A stretch of DNA of 64,000 bases. Source: Iodobacter violaceini. Its GTDB lineage: Bacteria > Pseudomonadota > Gammaproteobacteria > Burkholderiales > Chitinibacteraceae. The position numbers were made by a program, and so were the translations under genes. Shown here one piece after another: positions 63,997-64,000 of this stretch. The notes below the pieces were generated by a model that was given only the letters and a program-made list of their open reading frames with translations, made no database searches and was not told the origin of the DNA. The first letter of the stretch is position 1. Every line of letters starts with the position of its first letter. The stretch spans positions 723,081-787,080 of the forward strand of contig NZ_JAAOLX010000001.1 in the NCBI RefSeq assembly GCF_011601265.1. Direction: 5' to 3'.

Positions 63997-64000
63997 TTAA

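Overview
The window is a piece of a bacterial chromosome of roughly even base composition. Its classical ArgA, H-NS family nucleoid protein, AcoR-type sigma-54 activator, TolC/RND efflux and a 5S rRNA at the right edge suggest a betaproteobacterium, probably of the Neisseriales/Chromobacteriaceae (Iodobacter-like). The genus is inference only. The window opens inside a dNTP triphosphohydrolase gene and ends just inside the 5' end of a 5S rRNA on the minus strand, so an rRNA operon lies to the right.

Layout. 1-5.3 kb: dNTPase, a small lipoprotein, an OmpW-type porin, and a translationally coupled pair of TPR proteins of which only the second carries a GGDEF domain. 5.4-10 kb: an AcoR-like activator divergent from an aldehyde dehydrogenase plus DUF779 gene, with a recognisable sigma-54 promoter. 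10-13 kb: a TerC-like DUF475 membrane protein and a chemoreceptor. 13.0-28.8 kb: the main feature, a 15-gene minus-strand Ter (tellurite/stress) locus. In order of transcription it is terD, a second TerD-like gene, two TerY-type VWA proteins, a PP2C phosphatase, a protein kinase with a zinc ribbon, terE, an AIM24/TIGR00266 protein, a TerZ-like gene, ATP-grasp, PRTase/TRSP, HAD, StiP-type PRTase, HpcH/CitE-like lyase, terA. The five consecutive enzymes match the biosynthetic module proposed by comparative genomics to make a nucleoside-like metabolite, and the VWA-kinase-phosphatase set matches the proposed phospho-signalling arm.

29-34.7 kb: small redox/detoxification units (LysR/azoreductase/pirin; SoxR-type MerR divergent from a VOC protein through a 19-bp-spacer promoter), an AT-rich orphan lipoprotein, and a NUDIX gene broken by a 26-bp tandem duplication. 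34.9-40.2 kb: surface polysaccharide genes (two paralogous GT2 enzymes, one GT4, a WbaP-type initiating transferase) next to a PagL-type lipid A deacylase. 40.3-50 kb: argA, a large GGDEF-EAL protein, LysE exporter, M3 peptidase, pyrimidine nucleotidase, CBS protein, argB. 50-56.4 kb: TetR, RND efflux pair and a separately terminated TolC. 56.5-64 kb: H-NS, a UvrD-type helicase, a REC-TPR protein with a STAS protein, an AI-2E family permease, a small unknown gene, an IS3 remnant and 5S rRNA.

Intergenic spaces hold at least five dispersed inverted-repeat families, several inside the Ter locus, and a heptamer tandem array. No tRNA gene, CRISPR array, prophage or intact insertion sequence was seen.
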